A stretch of 20,116 bases of DNA from CAZZKF01 sp964654995 (GCA_964654995.1 CAZZKF010000045.1:1-20116), one strand, 5' to 3'; shown: positions 1 through 7,952, numbered from the stretch's first letter. Numbers and translations: made by a program. Notes: a model not told the origin generated them from the letters alone.

Positions 1-63
1 GGCGGCCTTGACCAGGTGCGCCAGCATCTCGGCTTCATGGGCGTCCAGTAGCGCCTGATTCAG
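1..63 (-). CDS. Possible N-terminal fragment of an unidentified gene, cut by the window edge
   Basis: Directly after the glycerate kinase-PhnN fusion, the minus strand stays open to the window edge in one frame. It reads LNQALLDAHEAEMLAHLVKA, which has the look of a helical protein start. The frame could begin at a CTG that overlaps the preceding TGA as CTGA, resembling the common ATGA coupling, or at an internal ATG at 27-25. No convincing ribosome binding site is visible. Only 21 codons are present, so no function is assigned. An alternative is that this is intergenic and the open frame is chance. Confidence 0.3.
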   Translation of the reverse strand, partial: MNQALLDAHEAEMLAHLVKAA

Positions 64-1943
64 GTTGGCCGAGCGGGCCTGCGCAGCACCGCGATAAAGG
101 CGGCGACGGCGCGCTCCAGCGGGCCGTCGTTGTCGATGGTCACCACGTCCGGGCCCGTCGGCAGGCCAAGCGCCGCGCGGGCTACCCGCTCGGCGATCTC
201 ATCGGCCGTCTCGCGCCCGCGGCGTTCAAGCCGCGCCGCCAGAACGTCGGCCGGCGCGGTGACGACGACCACGGTGAGACGGGCAAAGCGCTGGCGCGCC
301 GCCTCGATGACCGTGCGCGAGACATTGACCGCCACCGTCCGGCCACGGGCGAGGTCGGCCAGCACACCGCCATCGATGCCGTAATTGAGCCCGTGGGCGG
401 CCCAGGAGAGCGCGAAGCCGCCGGCCGTTTCGATATCCCTGAATGCTTCTTCGGTGAGAAAATGGCTGGGCTCGCCCGGCACGCTGCCGGGCCGGGTGAT
501 GAAGCGGCGCGGAAAGACGAACGTCGGATCGCCGGCCAGTTGCGCCCGCGCCCCGTCCAGCAGGCTGTCCTTGCCGGCGCCGCTCGGCCCGACCACCAGA
601 ACCAGCCGGCCATCGGGCCGGGACGGCAGGGGCTCGCTCTTTTCCGCGTCGATCAGGATGGCGCGCAGATCGTTGACATTGGTCCCCGTCGGCCCGGTGA
701 CCAGCAGCGCGCCCAGGGCGTCGAGAGCCGGCAGCACGTCATGGCGGGCGAGCGCGTCCGCCAGATCGAGGCCGCGGGCGCCGGCGCGGGCGGGCAGATC
801 CGGCCCGGCGATGGCCCCGGCCGCCCGGGTCGAGCCGTCGGCGCCGTCCGAATCGCCGGCCAGCAGCCAGATGCCGGGCGCGCCCTCAAGCGTTTGCGCA
901 CCGGCCAGCACATATTCCATGTTGGGCCCGCCGGTGCCACCGTGTTCGCCGACATCGACGGTCAGCTCGCCGCCCGAGATCAGCGCCGTGCGTGCCCCGG
1001 CAAGCGCCAGACCGCGGGCGAGGCGGGCATGGCCGACGCCTTCAAACGCCGCCTCGCCCTCGATCGCATCGCCGAGGATGATGGGGGAAAAGCCGGCGCG
1101 CTTCGCCGCATCCGCCATGGCGCGCAAGGCCGTGGCGGCGGACGCGACGATTTCGCACGTGTTATCTGCAAAGGCCGGATCGCCGGGCTTGGGGGTCTCG
1201 GCATCGGGCGAGGCCAGGTGGCGGGCGACATCGATGGGCACCGGGATGCGGTAGCGCTCGAGAACGGCGCGGGCATCCGCAAGGGTCGTCGGGTCGGGCA
1301 CCGTCGGCCCGGAAGCCACATCCTTGGGGTCATCGCCGGGCACGTCGGAGACGATCAGGGTGACGCATTTTGCCGGCCGTGCCGCCTTGGCCAGCCGCCC
1401 GCCCTTGATGCTGGAGAGATGGCGGCGCACACGGTTGATCTCGCCAATCCGGGCGCCGGCCCGCAGCAGGGCGCTGGTGACGCTGCGCTTGCCGGCCAGC
1501 GTTACGCCGGGCGCCGGCAGGCAGAGGAGCGCCGAGCCGCCACCCGAGATCAGGCAGAGCACCAGATCGTCGGCGGTCGCGGATCGGGCCAGCTCAAGAC
1601 AGGCACGCGCCGCCGCGACGCTGCGGTCGTCGGGATCGGGATGCCCGGCTTCGAGGATGTCGAGACCGGGCGGCGTGTTGGCGGGATCGCCCGTGCCCGC
1701 GGGCACGACCACCAGGCCGCGCACGGCATGTCCGCGATAGTGGCGGGCGGCGACGCGGGCCATGGGGAGCGCCGCCTTGCCGAAGGCCAGCAGGATGATG
1801 CTGCCGCGCTCGGGCGCGGGCGGCAGCCGGGGCGGCAGCAGGTGGGCCGGATCGACGGCCTCGATGCCGGTGCGGAACAGGGCGCGCAGGAGCCCTGTCC
1901 GGTCCTGACCGCCGGCCTGGGTGTCAGTCGGGCTGCCGGTCAT
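60..1943 (-). CDS. Fusion protein: type II glycerate kinase (MOFRL family) plus PhnN-like ribose 1,5-bisphosphate phosphokinase
   Basis: One uninterrupted 627-residue frame joins two enzymes. Residues about 15-432 match the GK-II glycerate kinase family, which phosphorylates glycerate to 2-phosphoglycerate. Visible signatures are LISGGGSALL (131-140), NRVRRHLSSIKGGRLA (170-185), SDVPGDD (199-205), and the MOFRL part with LISGGELTV (321-329) and the terminal TGPTGTNVNDLRA. Residues about 446-620 match PhnN, which phosphorylates ribose 1,5-bisphosphate to PRPP in phosphonate use. The Walker A motif is GPSGAGKDS (452-460), followed by RRFITRP (479-485). Each half is about the length of a stand-alone enzyme, and a short linker at 433-445 separates them. 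The start overlaps the end of gluQ by 20 bases, so translation is probably coupled. No other phn gene is visible in the window. Domain identities are from recognised motifs; joint function is unknown. Confidence 0.87.
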   Translation of the reverse strand: MTGSPTDTQAGGQDRTGLLRALFRTGIEAVDPAHLLPPRLPPAPERGSIILLAFGKAALPMARVAARHYRGHAVRGLVVVPAGTGDPANTPPGLDILEAGHPDPDDRSVAAARACLELARSATADDLVLCLISGGGSALLCLPAPGVTLAGKRSVTSALLRAGARIGEINRVRRHLSSIKGGRLAKAARPAKCVTLIVSDVPGDDPKDVASGPTVPDPTTLADARAVLERYRIPVPIDVARHLASPDAETPKPGDPAFADNTCEIVASAATALRAMADAAKRAGFSPIILGDAIEGEAAFEGVGHARLARGLALAGARTALISGGELTVDVGEHGGTGGPNMEYVLAGAQTLEGAPGIWLLAGDSDGADGSTRAAGAIAGPDLPARAGARGLDLADALARHDVLPALDALGALLVTGPTGTNVNDLRAILIDAEKSEPLPSRPDGRLVLVVGPSGAGKDSLLDGARAQLAGDPTFVFPRRFITRPGSVPGEPSHFLTEEAFRDIETAGGFALSWAAHGLNYGIDGGVLADLARGRTVAVNVSRTVIEAARQRFARLTVVVVTAPADVLAARLERRGRETADEIAERVARAALGLPTGPDVVTIDNDGPLERAVAAFIAVLRRPARPT

Positions 1944-2781
1944 CGATCAGACGCCAGATGTCGGCCGGGCTGGCCCCTCGCGCGCGCAATTGGGCGAGGC
2001 TCATCGCCCTGTCGCGCTTCGACAGGCGCTCCCCGTCGGCGTTGCGGATCAGTGCATGGTGGTGGTAGCGCGGCACCTCGAGCCCCAGCAGCGCCTGCAA
2101 CAGCCGGTGGACATGGGTGGCATGGAACAGGTCGCGGCCGCGGGTGACCAGGGTGATGCCCTGGGCGTGGTCGTCGAGGGTGACCGCCAGATGGTAGCTG
2201 GCCGGGCTGTCCTTGCGGGCCAGAACCACGTCGCCCAGCGCCTGCGGCTCGGCAACGATGTCACCGGCCCGCTCATCCGTCCAGACCAACGGCTGCTCGA
2301 CGAGGCAGAGTGCGCGCTTGATGTCGAGGCGCAGCGCATAGGCGCGGCCCGAAGCCCGTCGCGCGGTGCGCTCCTCCAGGCTCAGCTGCCGGCAGGTGCC
2401 GGGGTACAGGGGCCCGTCAGGTCCGTGCGGGGCCTGGGCGCTGGCGGCGATCTCGGCGCGAATCTCGGCCCGGGTGCAGAAGCAGGGGTAAAGGACGCCC
2501 AGTTCGTCAAGCCGATCGAGGGCCGCCCGGTAGGCCTCGAAGCGGTCCGACTGGCGCGCGACCGGGCCGTCCCAGTCGAGCCCCAGCCAGGCGAGATCAT
2601 CACGGATCCGGACCTCGAATTCGGGCCGGCAGCGGCCGCGATCGATGTCCTCGATGCGCAGCAGGAAGCGCCCGCCCCCTTCACGTGCCGCCGCGTGAGC
2701 CACCCGCGCCGCGTAGGCATGGCCCAGATGCAGCTCGCCATTGGGGCTGGGGGCGAAGCGGGTGATGACGGCGGGTGACAT
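1924..2781 (-). CDS. gluQ: Glutamyl-Q tRNA(Asp) synthetase
   Basis: This 285-residue protein is the short, anticodon-domain-free paralogue of glutamyl-tRNA synthetase. The family attaches glutamate to the queuosine base at the wobble position of tRNA-Asp. The class I signature HLGH is at 18-21 after FAPSPNGEL. The zinc site is present as CFC (100-102) with YPGTC (126-130). The KMSKS-equivalent reads LSKRD near residue 250. The open frame continues upstream to 2895, but the catalytic domain begins right at MSPAVITRFAPSP, so the ATG at 2781 is preferred. The downstream kinase fusion overlaps by 20 bases, suggesting one transcript. The gene is divergent from the HNH gene. Confidence 0.92.
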   Translation of the reverse strand: MSPAVITRFAPSPNGELHLGHAYAARVAHAAAREGGGRFLLRIEDIDRGRCRPEFEVRIRDDLAWLGLDWDGPVARQSDRFEAYRAALDRLDELGVLYPCFCTRAEIRAEIAASAQAPHGPDGPLYPGTCRQLSLEERTARRASGRAYALRLDIKRALCLVEQPLVWTDERAGDIVAEPQALGDVVLARKDSPASYHLAVTLDDHAQGITLVTRGRDLFHATHVHRLLQALLGLEVPRYHHHALIRNADGERLSKRDRAMSLAQLRARGASPADIWRLIDDRQPD

Positions 2782-2829
2782 GGCGGATCGGCGGCTCCGG
2801 GTGCTTCCGATTGTCGCAAAGGTGGCGCC

Positions 2830-2858
2830 AAGATAGCCGGGATTGGCGGCGCCGGCAA
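2830..2858 (-). promoter_or_regulatory. Candidate sigma70-type promoter for gluQ
   Basis: On the minus strand, TTGCCG (2858-2853) and TATCTT (2835-2830) are separated by 17 bases. The expected start of transcription is about 40 bases before the gluQ ATG. This would place the upstream ATG at 2895 outside the transcript, in line with the chosen start. It is a pattern match only. Confidence 0.3.
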
Positions 2859-2886
2859 AGCCCGCGCCGCTACGATACGCCGCAAT

Positions 2887-2915
2887 TTCTGTCATGGTTT
2901 TGCCATTCTTATACG
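2887..2915 (+). promoter_or_regulatory. Weak candidate promoter for the HNH endonuclease gene
   Basis: TTCTGT (2887-2892) and TATACG (2910-2915) lie 17 bases apart in the divergent gluQ-HNH spacer. The -35 box is poor. It is listed because this spacer must carry promoters for both genes. Confidence 0.2.
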
Positions 2916-2984
2916 GCTAAGATCACCGGCAACCGGGATGCGGCAGGACGGAAACGGCCGGTCCCGGGCGCGAGGGAACGAGAG

Positions 2985-3545
2985 GTGCACGGAACACTGC
3001 CGTCTCTGGATGCCTGTCCGGCACTGGTGCTGAACGCCGATTTTCGGCCGCTCAGCTATTTTCCGCTGTCCCTGTGGCCGTGGCAGAGTGCCGTGAAGGC
3101 GGTGTTCATGGATCGGGTCAACATCGTCAGTGCGTATGATCGCACGATCCGCTCACCGTCCTTCGAGATGGCGCTGCCGAGCGTGATTTCGCTGAAGAAG
3201 TATGTGCGGCCCGCCAGGCGCCCGGCATTCACCCGGTTCAACCTGTTCCTGCGCGACCGCTTCACCTGCCAGTACTGCGGCGCCCATGACGATCTGACGT
3301 TCGATCACATCCTGCCGCGCTCCAAGGGCGGGCGCACGACCTGGCGCAATGTCACCACCGCATGTGCACCGTGCAACCTCCGGAAAGGCGGGCGCACCTG
3401 CGAAGAGGCGCAGATGTTCCCGGCCATTCCCCCGTTCGAGCCGACGATGTGGGAGCTCAAGGAATGCGGGCGCGCCTTCCCGCCCAACTACCTGCACGAA
3501 TCCTGGCGCGACTATCTCTACTGGGATACGGCGCTGGAGCCCTGA
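2985..3545 (+). CDS. HNH endonuclease (McrA-like)
   Basis: A 186-residue protein with a complete HNH nuclease fold signature. It has a first zinc pair CQYC (95-98), the DHILPRSKGG core (107-116), N122, and a second pair CAPCN (127-131). The family cleaves DNA using a beta-beta-alpha-metal site. Single-copy chromosomal HNH proteins of this length are common in Alphaproteobacteria and their biological role is generally unknown. The open frame starts at 2775, but the first 70 codons look non-coding and overlap the gluQ promoter region. The GTG at 2985 is preceded by a purine-rich GAGGGAACGAGAG stretch and is taken as the start. No methyltransferase partner is next to it, so a restriction system is not indicated. 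Confidence 0.85.
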   Translation: MHGTLPSLDACPALVLNADFRPLSYFPLSLWPWQSAVKAVFMDRVNIVSAYDRTIRSPSFEMALPSVISLKKYVRPARRPAFTRFNLFLRDRFTCQYCGAHDDLTFDHILPRSKGGRTTWRNVTTACAPCNLRKGGRTCEEAQMFPAIPPFEPTMWELKECGRAFPPNYLHESWRDYLYWDTALEP

Positions 3546-3618
3546 TCTGGACAAGCGATTTCGCCGCACGCATACTGGGCACCGGGGTTGAGCGTGGGAT
3601 GCAAACGGGGGGATTATC

Positions 3619-4746
3619 ATGCGTCAGACATGGACCCGGGCGGTGTATGCCGCCGCTTTTTCCTTGTGGTCAGTTTCAGTTTTTGTCGGTGTGCGCTCGG
3701 CGCAGGCCAGTGACATTCTGGTGATTCACCGGCCGGCGGTGCACAAGATGACGCCCTATTACAAGTCGGGCGATCTGATTCCGCTCAACGGGCCGGTCAT
3801 CCGGGTGTTTTCAAAGACCGGCAAACAATACGACGCGATTGCCAACGACAATCAGAACCTCAAATATGCGGTCGAGGTCGGGGCCGCCTGCGGGTCGGGC
3901 AAGAAGCTGACCATGGCCTCGGTCGCGGTCGACGGCACCTCCAAGAGCATCTACGAGGGCCGCAAGCGTTCTCTCGACAACCGAACGGTGGTTCTGGACA
4001 TCCCGTTTACCATTCCCGACATGCCGCGCAGCCCGGTGGCGGCCTGCAATCACGAGCTGGACCGGCGGGTCGCCCAGTTCGGCACGAGCCGTGAGAGCCT
4101 GATGCAGCGCGGCTTTGTCGTCACCTACGACAATGCCTTTACATCGAAGTTCACGGTCGCCTGCAGCCGGCCGCTGGGGAAAGGCCATCTCGAGGTCTCG
4201 GAACTGAAGACGAAAGTCTGGATCGCCTGCGAGCCCGTCGGGCTTAAGGGAAAGCCCGCAGGGACCGGGGGCGGAGCCGGCAAGCCGAACACTCCGAACA
4301 GCAAACCGGCGCCACGTCCACGCAAGCCGAAGGTGAAGGCCAGGATCGAGGCACATCCGGCGGTGCTGCATGCCAAGAGCTGCCCGGCGACGATCCGGTT
4401 TTCGGGGAAAATATTCGCCATGGGGGCGACCAGCGTCACCTACCGCATCGAGGGCAGCGGCTGGCGCTCGCCGGTGCGCAGGATGACGTTCAAGAAGGCC
4501 GGCAGCCAGGACATCGTCGGCTGGACTAAACGCTTCGCCGCGCCCAAGCGCGATCTCAACAAACTGGCAGCGCCCGGCGGCAAGAAGACACCCGATTATC
4601 AGGGCTGGGCGGCGATCCGCATTCTCGAGCCCAGGGATCAGGCGGGTCTGTCGAAAAAGGTCACCTACAAGGTCTTCTGCAACGCCGCGCCGCCGGTCCG
4701 CGTGCTGAAAAAGGTGGTGCCGGCACGCCGCCCGCGCGGCGAGTGA
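3619..4746 (+). CDS. Secreted two-domain protein of unknown function
   Basis: A 375-residue protein that I do not recognise as a named family. Residues 1-30 form a signal peptide with a likely cleavage after SAQA. Two cysteine-containing domains follow. The first, about 31-205, has four cysteines (GAACGSG, VAACNHE, VACSRP, WIACEP). The second, about 240-360, begins at SCPATIRFSGKI and ends near YKVFCN, with a third-to-sixth cysteine pattern compatible with disulfides. A Pro/Lys/Gly-rich linker at about 207-237 joins them. The start ATG follows GGGGGGATT. Upstream is the HNH gene, 73 bases away; downstream the gene converges on coq7 with a 12-base gap. The predicted location is periplasmic or extracellular. 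The neighbouring DsbB-type protein could supply disulfide oxidation, but that is only an inference from proximity. Confidence 0.75.
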   Translation: MRQTWTRAVYAAAFSLWSVSVFVGVRSAQASDILVIHRPAVHKMTPYYKSGDLIPLNGPVIRVFSKTGKQYDAIANDNQNLKYAVEVGAACGSGKKLTMASVAVDGTSKSIYEGRKRSLDNRTVVLDIPFTIPDMPRSPVAACNHELDRRVAQFGTSRESLMQRGFVVTYDNAFTSKFTVACSRPLGKGHLEVSELKTKVWIACEPVGLKGKPAGTGGGAGKPNTPNSKPAPRPRKPKVKARIEAHPAVLHAKSCPATIRFSGKIFAMGATSVTYRIEGSGWRSPVRRMTFKKAGSQDIVGWTKRFAAPKRDLNKLAAPGGKKTPDYQGWAAIRILEPRDQAGLSKKVTYKVFCNAAPPVRVLKKVVPARRPRGE

Positions 4747-4758
4747 CCGGGGCGGACG

Positions 4759-5331
4759 CTAAATCCGCTCGGAAAGCCAGATGGCGAGCCGCGAGCCGGC
4801 CTTGATCGCCCGGCTCAAAAGCGGATAGGCGAGCGCCTCCTCGGCGCCGTGGGCCAGCGCCGCATCCCTGTGCTCGACCTCGTCGGCACGGAAGGTCTCG
4901 ATGACCTCGCGCAGGTCTTTCTCGTCGTCACCAAGCCGGGCGGCCTGGCCGGCGTAGTGCTCGTCGATCACTTCCTCGACCGCCACCGTGCACGCCATCG
5001 CCGCCCTTTCCGAGATCAGGGCGGTGGCCGCACCCAGCGCAAAGCCGGCGATGTGCCACAGCGGCGTGAGCACGGTCGGGCGCACCCGGCGTTCGGCGAT
5101 GAGGCCGGTGAAGCGATCCAGATGCTCGCGTTCCTTGGCGGCCATGGCGCGGATGGTCCGCACGCTCCGGGTGCGACCCAACACCGCAAGCTGGCCCTCG
5201 TAGATGCGCACGGCGCCGAACTCGCCCGCGTGATCGACCCGGATCATCCGCGCGACCAGCTTTTCGGGCGGCAGGTCGCCGGGCAGCCGCCCTTCGCCAG
5301 TCACAGCGGGATGGTCGCCCGTCTCGTTCAT
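4759..5331 (-). CDS. coq7: Demethoxyubiquinone hydroxylase, COQ7 family
   Basis: A 190-residue di-iron protein that hydroxylates demethoxyubiquinone in ubiquinone synthesis at the membrane. The two ferritin-like repeats carry the metal ligands: DHAGEFGA with E37, the ExxH at E67-H70 (EREH), the EEVIDEH helix around 119-125, and the second ExxH at E151-H154 (EVEH). The C-terminal ending SRLAIWLSERI is typical of the family. A longer open frame runs back to 5724, but it is the antisense-like reading inside dsbB. The ATG at 5331 forms an ATGA overlap with the dsbB stop and starts just before the conserved domain. Translation is likely coupled to dsbB. Confidence 0.92.
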   Translation of the reverse strand: MNETGDHPAVTGEGRLPGDLPPEKLVARMIRVDHAGEFGAVRIYEGQLAVLGRTRSVRTIRAMAAKEREHLDRFTGLIAERRVRPTVLTPLWHIAGFALGAATALISERAAMACTVAVEEVIDEHYAGQAARLGDDEKDLREVIETFRADEVEHRDAALAHGAEEALAYPLLSRAIKAGSRLAIWLSERI

Positions 5332-5843
5332 GCCTTGACCCCGGGAATATAGCGCCACAGGCCGGGTACCAGGGCGAAGACGGCGAGCCCGAAGGAAATC
5401 AGCACGTTGAAGCCGGCCATGGAAATGCCGAACAGCGACCATTGCACCTCGTCGCAGCGGACCACCGGGGTCCGCTCGATCTGGGCCATGAGCGCCTCGA
5501 TGCTGTCGGCCGCGGCGGCCGGGCCCGAGCACGTCGTCGGCCCCTGCCACCAGCCGTTCTCGATGCCGACATGGTAGACGGCGATCGAGCCGCCGACGGC
5601 AAAGATGATGCCGCACAGGCCGACCAGACGGCGTGCCCAGAGATGATTTTCCCGGGCCAACAGCGCCAGCGCCCCGAGGCTCGCCAGAATGGTCAGGCCG
5701 TAGGGCCAGCGCTGCCAGTAGCACAGCTTGCAGGGCACATAGCCGCCGATGTACTGGAAGGCAAAGGCACTGCCCAGCACACCAATGCTGGCGGCGAGAA
5801 TCAGCGCCGGAACGGCCCGCGGCAAAAGGTCTGTCTGTGTCAT
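5328..5843 (-). CDS. dsbB: Disulfide bond formation protein B family
   Basis: A 171-residue four-span membrane protein of the DsbB family, which passes electrons from periplasmic DsbA to quinone. The first redox pair is CKLC (38-41) after YIGGYVP, followed by the conserved WQRWPY. The second periplasmic pair is C105 (TTCSGP) and C130 (VVRCDE). The hydrophobic segments lie about 9-32, 46-63, 72-92 and 137-160. The frame is open to 5987, but that part overlaps the upstream gene, and MTQTDLLPRA at 5843 leads directly into the first span. It overlaps coq7 by four bases, so both quinone-linked proteins are on one message. Confidence 0.88.
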   Translation of the reverse strand: MTQTDLLPRAVPALILAASIGVLGSAFAFQYIGGYVPCKLCYWQRWPYGLTILASLGALALLARENHLWARRLVGLCGIIFAVGGSIAVYHVGIENGWWQGPTTCSGPAAAADSIEALMAQIERTPVVRCDEVQWSLFGISMAGFNVLISFGLAVFALVPGLWRYIPGVKA

Positions 5844-5875
5844 GGCTCGACTATAGCCGGGCGCAGGCCCTGGCA

Positions 5876-6454
5876 TCAAAGATATTTGATCGCCACGAAT
5901 CCGGCGAACAGGGCGAGAAAGAACGACAGCGTGAGCAGGCCCAATCGGCGCTCGATGAAGGTTCGGATCGGTGCCCCGAACCGCCACAGCAGCCAGGCCT
6001 CGATGAAGAAGCGGGCGCCGCGCGAGACCAGGCTGGCGCCGGCAAAGGTGGTGAGATCAAGGCCGGTCACGCCGCTGGCGATGGTGATCACCTTGTAGGG
6101 AAAGGGGGTCAGCCCGAAGAAAGCGACGATCCACGCCCCCCAGTCGTTGTAGCGGGCCTGAAAGGCATGAAACTGCGCCCCATAGCCATAGAGGTCGATC
6201 AGCGGCCGACCCACCGTCTCGAACAGAAAGTAGCCGATGGCATAGCCGGCAAAGCCGCCGGCGACGGAAGCCAGCGTGCAGGCCGTGGCATAGGTAAAGG
6301 CGCGCTCGCGCAGGGCCAGCACCATCGGGATCAGCAGCACGTCGGGCGGGATCGGAAAGACCGAGCTTTCGATAAAGGCGATGGCGGTCAGCGCCGCCAG
6401 CGCATGGCGGTGCCCGGCCAGCTCCATCGTGCGGTCGTAAAGCCGTCTCAGCAT
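5876..6454 (-). CDS. YqaA/DedA-like inner membrane protein
   Basis: A 192-residue integral membrane protein. The pattern AFIESSVFPIPPDVLLIPM near the N-terminus, then a Gly-rich segment (GGFAGYAIGYF) and a FFGLTPFPYKVITIASG loop, is characteristic of the YqaA branch of the DedA/SNARE-associated superfamily. Members are thought to act in membrane homeostasis or lipid transport; the exact substrate is not known. The start at 6454 is preferred over the longer frame to 6529, because the extra 25 residues are basic and lack family features. The dsbB start is 32 bases downstream, so the three genes here probably form one unit. Confidence 0.8.
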   Translation of the reverse strand: MLRRLYDRTMELAGHRHALAALTAIAFIESSVFPIPPDVLLIPMVLALRERAFTYATACTLASVAGGFAGYAIGYFLFETVGRPLIDLYGYGAQFHAFQARYNDWGAWIVAFFGLTPFPYKVITIASGVTGLDLTTFAGASLVSRGARFFIEAWLLWRFGAPIRTFIERRLGLLTLSFFLALFAGFVAIKYL

Positions 6455-6579
6455 GGCGGCGGCCGGTGCCTTTCTCGTCTCTGATCTCGCATGTGGCTTT
6501 CGTTTAGCAGGCGGGCGCGCCGGCGGCAATGACGGGCTGGCTTATAAGGGCCTGTGCGACGCCGGTGCCGGTGCCACCG

Positions 6580-7749
6580 TCAGCAGGTCTCGGTCGCCGC
6601 GTGATTGACGCCGTGCTGGCACCAGACACAGGTGCAGTCGACGTGATCGCAGCTCTTGTCCTGCAGGGGCACGCGGTGGCGCCACAAGGCCAGCGGCAGC
6701 ACCAGGCGGGTGAGCAGCGACGGGTGGTAGATGCGGTGCAGAACCTCGCGGGTGTCGCCCTTGCTGATGCGCCCCGAAAGGGCCCAGCGCCGGCCCCGCT
6801 CGCCGACCAGGGTGAACAGAAAGCGGTTGCTGATCGCAGTGTGCAGCAGAGGCAGCAGCTCCTTGCGCCACATGCGGCAGTAATCGCGGCCTTCGAGAAG
6901 GCTGCGGGCGGCAAGGATGCCGGAGCGCAAGGCATAGACCATGCCGAAGCCGGCCAGCGGATCCTGGAAGCCGGCGTGTTCGCCGACCACCGGCTTGCCG
7001 CCCTGCACCGCGGTGCGCGGCAGCCGGAAATTGCCGTAGCCGCCGAACGGGCGGGGATTGATCATGCGCAGGCCCGCCTTGTCCTCGAAAAAGGCAATCG
7101 TGCGGGCGACATACTGCTGCTGCTGCTTGAAGCCGGTGAACATGCAGCTGGCCACCGTGCCGCGGCCACCGGCGACCAGAAGGTAGGAATAACCGAGCGG
7201 GGCCAGCCGATTATTGAAGCAGATCCACTGGCCGTCGGCCATGTCGGTCTCGAACACGTAGCCGGCGGCAATCGCATCGGCCGTGCGCGGCCCGATGGCC
7301 AGCACCGCCGGTGCCTCGATCCTGTGGACCGGGCTGTCGAACCGCACCTCGACGCCAAGCTCGCGGGCCTGCCGGAGCAGGCCCTGATCGAGGGTGCCGT
7401 CGCCGGCACCGCGGCGCACCAGATAATAAAGCGGCTTGTCGCTGCCCACGGGGTAGGCCTTGCCCCAGGCATCGAACGCCACGCCCTCGTACACCGCGAG
7501 GTGCTCGAACGTCGGGGCAATGCCGGCCTCGGCCAGAGATTTCAGGATGTCGTCGGACGAGGTCCAGTTCTCGATGCCCTGAAAGTCGCCATGGAACCGC
7601 CCGCCCGGGCGCTTGCGCCGGTCATGGACGATCACCTTCTGGCCGCCGCGGGCCAGCACGATGGCGCAGGCCAGGCCGGCCGGCCCGGCGCCGACGATGG
7701 GCAGCGGCGTGTCCCTGTCCTGGGGCATTTTCTGGCCGGTTGCGAACAT
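6580..7749 (-). CDS. FAD-dependent oxidoreductase with cysteine-rich C-terminus
   Basis: A 389-residue flavoprotein of the geranylgeranyl reductase/lycopene cyclase-like superfamily by overall look. The N-terminal dinucleotide fold is VGAGPAGLACAIVLARGG (19-36) ending in an acidic HDRR. A second FAD segment, PVVGEHAGFQDPLAGFGMVYA, lies in the middle third and is the usual GD-type motif of this superfamily. The last 23 residues hold five cysteines (367, 372, 374, 377, 389) spaced CX4CXCX2C plus one terminal Cys, with His 369, 379 and 383. That tail could bind zinc or an iron-sulfur cluster. The start ATG follows GGGAGGTGAG. The substrate is unknown. The gene is adjacent to the tRNA promoter region and 125 bases upstream of the YqaA-like gene. 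Confidence 0.8.
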   Translation of the reverse strand: MFATGQKMPQDRDTPLPIVGAGPAGLACAIVLARGGQKVIVHDRRKRPGGRFHGDFQGIENWTSSDDILKSLAEAGIAPTFEHLAVYEGVAFDAWGKAYPVGSDKPLYYLVRRGAGDGTLDQGLLRQARELGVEVRFDSPVHRIEAPAVLAIGPRTADAIAAGYVFETDMADGQWICFNNRLAPLGYSYLLVAGGRGTVASCMFTGFKQQQQYVARTIAFFEDKAGLRMINPRPFGGYGNFRLPRTAVQGGKPVVGEHAGFQDPLAGFGMVYALRSGILAARSLLEGRDYCRMWRKELLPLLHTAISNRFLFTLVGERGRRWALSGRISKGDTREVLHRIYHPSLLTRLVLPLALWRHRVPLQDKSCDHVDCTCVWCQHGVNHAATETC

Positions 7750-7820
7750 CTCACCTCCCGGGTTTCAATCGCTATGCCAGCTTACTGTCAGCCGCAGCCG
7801 GGCGTCCATGCGCACAGCGG

Positions 7821-7848
7821 TTGACGGGAGCCAAGCCTGCGCTATCAT
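7821..7848 (+). promoter_or_regulatory. Promoter of tRNA-Leu
   Basis: TTGACG (7821-7826) and TATCAT (7843-7848) are 16 bases apart, and the predicted start lies about 10 bases before the tRNA 5' end. Both boxes are close to the sigma70 consensus. Confidence 0.55.
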
Positions 7849-7865
7849 TTGCGCCCACGGCGAGA

Positions 7866-7952
7866 GCCCCTGTGGCGGAATTGGTAGACGCGCCAGACTC
7901 AAAATCTGGTTCCCTTCGGGGAGTGTCCGTTCGACTCGGACCGGGGGCACCA
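7866..7952 (+). tRNA. tRNA-Leu (anticodon CAA)
   Basis: An 87-base class II tRNA. The acceptor stem GCCCCTG pairs with CGGGGGC, and the genome encodes the CCA end (7950-7952). The anticodon stem CCAGA/TCTGG encloses the loop CTCAAAA, giving anticodon CAA, which reads UUG. The long variable arm (GTTCCCTTCGGGGAGT region) contains a small hairpin, as expected for leucine tRNAs. The T arm contains GTTCGACTC. No intron or inserted element is seen at its 3' end. Confidence 0.97.

Noticed and set aside
393..2147. Long plus-strand open frame (584 codons) opposite the glycerate kinase-PhnN fusion and gluQ
   Set aside because: It is an antisense reading of GC-rich coding DNA; it has no family motifs, is rich in Gly/Arg/Gln/Asp, and spans two genes with clear enzyme signatures on the other strand.
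5442..6098. Plus-strand open frame over dsbB and the YqaA-like gene
   Set aside because: Antisense of two genes with clear membrane and redox motifs; no ribosome site or domain.
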